From Arthrobacter sp. 31Y (GTDB lineage: Bacteria > Actinomycetota > Actinomycetes > Actinomycetales > Micrococcaceae): a DNA stretch of 64,000 bases. Position numbers and translations under genes: made by a program. Location: assembly GCF_000526335.1 (NCBI RefSeq), contig NZ_JAFW01000001.1:3286001-3350000 (forward strand), given 5' to 3'. The notes under the pieces were generated by a model, which saw only the letters and a list, made by a program, of their open reading frames with translations, made no database searches and was not told the origin of the DNA. Below are positions 60,395 through 64,000 of this stretch, piece after piece (position 1 is the first letter of the stretch; each line of letters starts with the position of its first letter).

Positions 60395-63300
60395 ATGAAC
60401 AAGGAAAACTTGAACCCCTCCATTGAAGGACTTCTCAGGACCTGGCTGCCAGGTAAACGCTGGTTCCCGGTCAAGAGCCCCGACTTTGCGCTGGAGCAGG
60501 TGGGCGGTTTCAGCCTCCCACCTGCCGGCGGCACCCATTCCGGCGGCGACGCACAGTTTGAAGTGGCGCTATTGGCGGTAACCCACCGAACGGCCGACGG
60601 CGGTTCGCGGACTGACGTTGTCCAGGTTCCGTTGAGCTACAGGAGCCAGCCGCTGCCGGAGGCCACAACGGCTTTCCTGGGGGAATTCGCGGATCCTCAA
60701 CGTGGCCTGCGGTTCGTGTACGACGCCGTCTTCGATGCCGATTTCGTCACTGCCTGGCTTGAACTTATGCGCAGTGAAGGAAAGGTGGCAGGTGCGCAAG
60801 GGCACCTGACACGCGGCCGCGTCGCGCTCCCCGGGCATCCCACGTCCGTGAGGGTCCTCTCCGGCGAGCAGTCCAACACCTCAGTCATCATCGACGACGG
60901 CGGTTCGGCTGCGATCGTCAAAATCTTCCGCGTGCTTGCCGCCGGTAAGAATCCTGAGGTGGAACTTGGCGCCGCCCTGACGGCGGCCGGGACCACCGAG
61001 GTTCCCGCGACGCTCGGGTGGATCAGCGGCTCGTGGGATGGGCCGGCGTCGAACGGTTCCGCAGCATCGAACGGTTCCACAGCGGCCACCGGCGAGCTGG
61101 CTGTCGCCCACGAATTCCTCCTCGGAGGCTTGGACGCCTGGCGTCTGGCAGTTGAGGCAGCCGCGGCCGGCAAGGATTTCACGGCAGAAGCCCGCGGGCT
61201 CGGCGCTGCTACGGCCACGGTTCACGCCAGGCTCGCGGAAACGTTCGGTACTCAGGACGGGCAGGAACAAGGACCGGGCATCATCGCCACAGTAGCCCGG
61301 CGTGTCCGTGGCTCGTGGGCGGAAGCCTCGTCCGCCGTCGGGCCCCATGACCAACAACTCGATGCATTGCTGGCGGCATTGGATCCCCGGGACGTCGGCC
61401 AGCTGCAGCGCGTCCACGGCGACCTCCACCTGGGCCAGATCCTTTTGGTTCCCGGCGCTGAGGGACAGCCAGCACGGTGGGCCATCCTCGACTTCGAGGG
61501 CGAGCCGCTCCGGACCATTGACGAGCGAAATTCTCCCGATCTTCCCTTGCGGGATGTCACCGGAATGTTGCGCTCGTTCGACTACGCGGCCGGTGCAGCC
61601 ACGCGCGAAAACGCGGGTGCCCGGGTTCCCGAAACCTGGGTGGATGACTGCGCTGCCGCGTTCCTTGAGGGTTACGGCGACGTCACCCCGGGAACCATTG
61701 ACCGCCGCTCGCCGCTCTTTGTGGCATTGTGGCTGGACAAGGCCTTATACGAGGTTGTTTACGAGTTGCGGAACCGGCCCGACTGGCTGTCGATCCCGGT
61801 GAACGCATCCCGACGAATCCTCGACAATACAAGCCGCGGCAAGCATGCGGCAGCTACAGCGGAAGGTAATGACATGACTGGCTCTGCACGCACCGAACGG
61901 CCCCGAATTCCCCTGCATGTGGACTCCGAGACCTTGGAACGCGTGGCGGCCGGCGCCTACCATGCACCACACTCTGTGCTTGGCGCCCACCTAGACGATC
62001 ACGGCCACGTCACCATCCGTACCGTGAAGCATCTCGCGAAGTCCGTGGTTGTTGTAACCGAAGCAGGTCGCACCTCCATGACCCATGAGGCGCACGGCGT
62101 GTGGACCGCAGTCCTTGAACCGCTGCAGGCCGGCCACGTGCCTGACTATCGTTTGGAAGTGGTGTACGACGTCGAACCCGTCACCATTGATGACCCGTAC
62201 CACTACCTGCCTACCGTGGGTGAGGTGGACCTGCACCTGATCGGTGAAGGCCGCCACGAACGCCTCTGGGATGTCCTTGGGGCTCACGTTCAGCACTACC
62301 GCTCCGCGTTGGGTGAGGTGGACGGAGTCTCCTTCGCAGTCTGGGCGCCCAACGCCCAAGCGGTCCGCGTGAAGGGCGACTTCAACGGGTGGGATGGCCG
62401 GTCCCATGGGATGCGGTCCCTGGGTTCCTCCGGTGTGTGGGAACTCTTCATCCCGAGCGTTGTAGCAGGGGCGTGCTACAAATACGAGATCCTCACCAAG
62501 GCGGGTCACTGGGTGGAAAAAGCCGACCCGTTGGCTTTCGGCACCGAGGTTCCGCCGCTGACCGCCTCACGCGTGGTGGACGCCAGTTACCGGTTCAAGG
62601 ACGCGGAATGGATGAGCGCCCGTGCCGCGAAAGACCCGCACAATTCGCCCATGAGCGTTTACGAGGTCCACTTGGGCTCCTGGCGGCTGGGTCTTGGCTA
62701 CAAGGAGCTTGCCAAGGAACTCGTGGACTACGTGAAGTGGCTCGGGTTCTCCCACGTTGAGTTCATGCCGGTGGCGGAGCACCCCTTCGGTGGTTCGTGG
62801 GGCTACCAAGTGACCTCCTATTTCGCTCCGACCTCACGGTTCGGACACCCGGACGAGTTCCGGTTCCTGGTGGATTCCCTCCACCAAGCCGGCATCGGCG
62901 TCCTGCTCGACTGGGTCCCGGCCCACTTCCCTAAAGACTCTTGGGCGCTGGCACAATTCGACGGTCAGCCACTGTACGAGCACTCGGACCCTGCCTTGGG
63001 CGAACACCCGGACTGGGGAACCCTGATCTTCGACTTCGGGCGCAGCGAGGTCCGGAACTTCCTGGTGTCCAACGCCCTGTACTGGCTGGAGGAATTCCAC
63101 ATCGATGGCCTGCGGGTAGATGCGGTGGCCTCCATGATCTACCTGGACTACTCCCGTGAAGAAGGGCAGTGGAAGCCCAACAAGTTCGGTGGCCGTGAGA
63201 ACCTCGAAGCCATTTCCTTCATGCAGGAAGTCAACGCCACCGTCTACAAGTCCCACCCCGGCGCCATCATCATTGCCGAGGAATCCACCGCCTTCCCGGG

Positions 63301-64000
63301 TGTTACGGCACCCACCAACCACGGAGGGCTTGGCTTCGGGCTCAAATGGAACATGGGCTGGATGCATGACTCGCTCAAGTACATTTCCGAAGACCCCATC
63401 AACCGCAAGTGGCACCACGGCACCATCACGTTCTCCTTGGTCTATGCCTTCACTGAGAACTTCCTGCTGCCCATCAGCCACGACGAAGTAGTTCACGGCA
63501 AGGGCTCCATGCTGCGGAAGATGCCGGGTGACCGGTGGCAGCAACTGGCCAACCTGCGTGCCTTCTTCGCGTACCAGTGGGCGCATCCGGGCAAGCAGCT
63601 CATCTTCATGGGCACTGAGTTCGGCCAGGAAGCGGAATGGTCCGAACAGTACGGGCTGGACTGGTTCCTCGCTGACATTCCTGCGCACCGCGGACTGCAG
63701 CTCCTCATCAAGGATCTCAACGAGCTCTACACCTCAACCCCGGCCCTTTACCAGCGGGACAACGAGGCCGGCGGTTTCCAGTGGATCAATGGTGGGGATG
63801 CCGATCACAACGTCCTCACGTTCATCCGCTGGGGTCACGACGGCAAGCCGTTGGTTTGCGCAGTGAACTTCTCGGGTGGTCCGCACAAGGATTACATCCT
63901 GGGTGTGCCGGCAGCAGGGGAGTGGGTAGAAGTGCTCAACACCGACGCTGAGACGTACGGCGGCTCCGGGGTTGTCAACGCAGGGTCGCTGATGGCATCG
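60395..64000 (+). CDS. glgB: Maltokinase-GlgB fusion protein (1,4-alpha-glucan branching enzyme), incomplete at the window end
   Basis: One uninterrupted frame of at least 1202 codons with no stop before the window ends. Residues about 1-480 are a maltokinase (Mak/Pep2): an N-terminal cap domain (IEGLLRTWLPGKRWFPVKSP), a GEQSN phosphate loop, the kinase catalytic loop RVHGDLHLGQILL and metal-binding ILDFEGEP. A linker (DNTSRGKHAAATAEGND) joins a GlgB (from about 494): branching-enzyme N-domain, CBM48 (FAVWAPNAQAVRVKGDFNGW), nucleophile GLRVDAVASMIYLDY, acid/base IIAEESTAFPG and ISHDEVVHGK. An internal ATG at 61874 could start a separate GlgB. Starts 1 bp after treS. Confidence 0.93.
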   Translation, partial: MNKENLNPSIEGLLRTWLPGKRWFPVKSPDFALEQVGGFSLPPAGGTHSGGDAQFEVALLAVTHRTADGGSRTDVVQVPLSYRSQPLPEATTAFLGEFADPQRGLRFVYDAVFDADFVTAWLELMRSEGKVAGAQGHLTRGRVALPGHPTSVRVLSGEQSNTSVIIDDGGSAAIVKIFRVLAAGKNPEVELGAALTAAGTTEVPATLGWISGSWDGPASNGSAASNGSTAATGELAVAHEFLLGGLDAWRLAVEAAAAGKDFTAEARGLGAATATVHARLAETFGTQDGQEQGPGIIATVARRVRGSWAEASSAVGPHDQQLDALLAALDPRDVGQLQRVHGDLHLGQILLVPGAEGQPARWAILDFEGEPLRTIDERNSPDLPLRDVTGMLRSFDYAAGAATRENAGARVPETWVDDCAAAFLEGYGDVTPGTIDRRSPLFVALWLDKALYEVVYELRNRPDWLSIPVNASRRILDNTSRGKHAAATAEGNDMTGSARTERPRIPLHVDSETLERVAAGAYHAPHSVLGAHLDDHGHVTIRTVKHLAKSVVVVTEAGRTSMTHEAHGVWTAVLEPLQAGHVPDYRLEVVYDVEPVTIDDPYHYLPTVGEVDLHLIGEGRHERLWDVLGAHVQHYRSALGEVDGVSFAVWAPNAQAVRVKGDFNGWDGRSHGMRSLGSSGVWELFIPSVVAGACYKYEILTKAGHWVEKADPLAFGTEVPPLTASRVVDASYRFKDAEWMSARAAKDPHNSPMSVYEVHLGSWRLGLGYKELAKELVDYVKWLGFSHVEFMPVAEHPFGGSWGYQVTSYFAPTSRFGHPDEFRFLVDSLHQAGIGVLLDWVPAHFPKDSWALAQFDGQPLYEHSDPALGEHPDWGTLIFDFGRSEVRNFLVSNALYWLEEFHIDGLRVDAVASMIYLDYSREEGQWKPNKFGGRENLEAISFMQEVNATVYKSHPGAIIIAEESTAFPGVTAPTNHGGLGFGLKWNMGWMHDSLKYISEDPINRKWHHGTITFSLVYAFTENFLLPISHDEVVHGKGSMLRKMPGDRWQQLANLRAFFAYQWAHPGKQLIFMGTEFGQEAEWSEQYGLDWFLADIPAHRGLQLLIKDLNELYTSTPALYQRDNEAGGFQWINGGDADHNVLTFIRWGHDGKPLVCAVNFSGGPHKDYILGVPAAGEWVEVLNTDAETYGGSGVVNAGSLMAS

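Overview
The window comes from a high-GC Gram-positive actinobacterium, most likely Arthrobacter or Paenarthrobacter (Micrococcaceae). This rests on gene content and order: phoU / senX3-regX3, then carD-ispD-ispF-cysS-rlmB, tmk-holB, a bacterial proteasome activator, and the GlgE glycogen pathway. GTG and TTG starts are frequent. The genus is inferred from these families and was not tested by a search.

Layout: 1-9560 holds the 5' end of an S9 peptidase gene, an FAD/NAD(P)-binding protein, a tandem glycine riboswitch in front of a CycA-type transporter, a secreted 1510-residue nuclease/5'-nucleotidase and a two-domain VOC protein. 9749-18369 is an integrated element of about 8.5 kb in tRNA-Ser(UGA). 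It has exact 57-bp repeats at both ends, a broken tyrosine integrase and several broken or unknown genes. Its best preserved cargo is a HipA-like kinase gene followed by a DUF3037 gene, with membrane, DUF4145 and conserved hypothetical proteins nearby. The original tRNA terminator is stranded on the far side of the element.

18500-33910 is accessory metabolism: quinone oxidoreductase, PadR regulator, CstA with its YbdD partner, proteasome activator, aldo/keto reductase, a double Lrp/AsnC regulator, an amidase, a DUF5058 transporter pair with an M20 amidohydrolase, an FGE-fold protein, a DUF6226 protein, tRNA-Thr(CGU) and a phosphonatase-like HAD protein. 33910-49640 is largely core: tmk-holB with an exported hydrolase, a trans-sulfuration enzyme, gpmA, phoU facing away from senX3-regX3 across a PHO-box-like array, carD-ispD-ispF-lipoprotein-cysS-rlmB.

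49640-64000 is mainly alpha-glucan metabolism: glgX, glgP, and the operon glgE-treS-(maltokinase::glgB). TreS makes maltose from trehalose, the maltokinase domain makes maltose-1-phosphate, GlgE polymerises it, the GlgB domain branches it, and GlgX and GlgP degrade the product. The maltokinase and branching enzyme lie in one uninterrupted reading frame that leaves the window. A membrane-tethered barnase-type RNase with its barstar inhibitor sits inside this cluster. The most interesting items are the tRNA-Ser island with its HipA-like/DUF3037 pair, the start-sequestering helix below the tandem glycine riboswitch, the PHO-box-like array, the Mak-GlgB fusion and the three-module exported nuclease.
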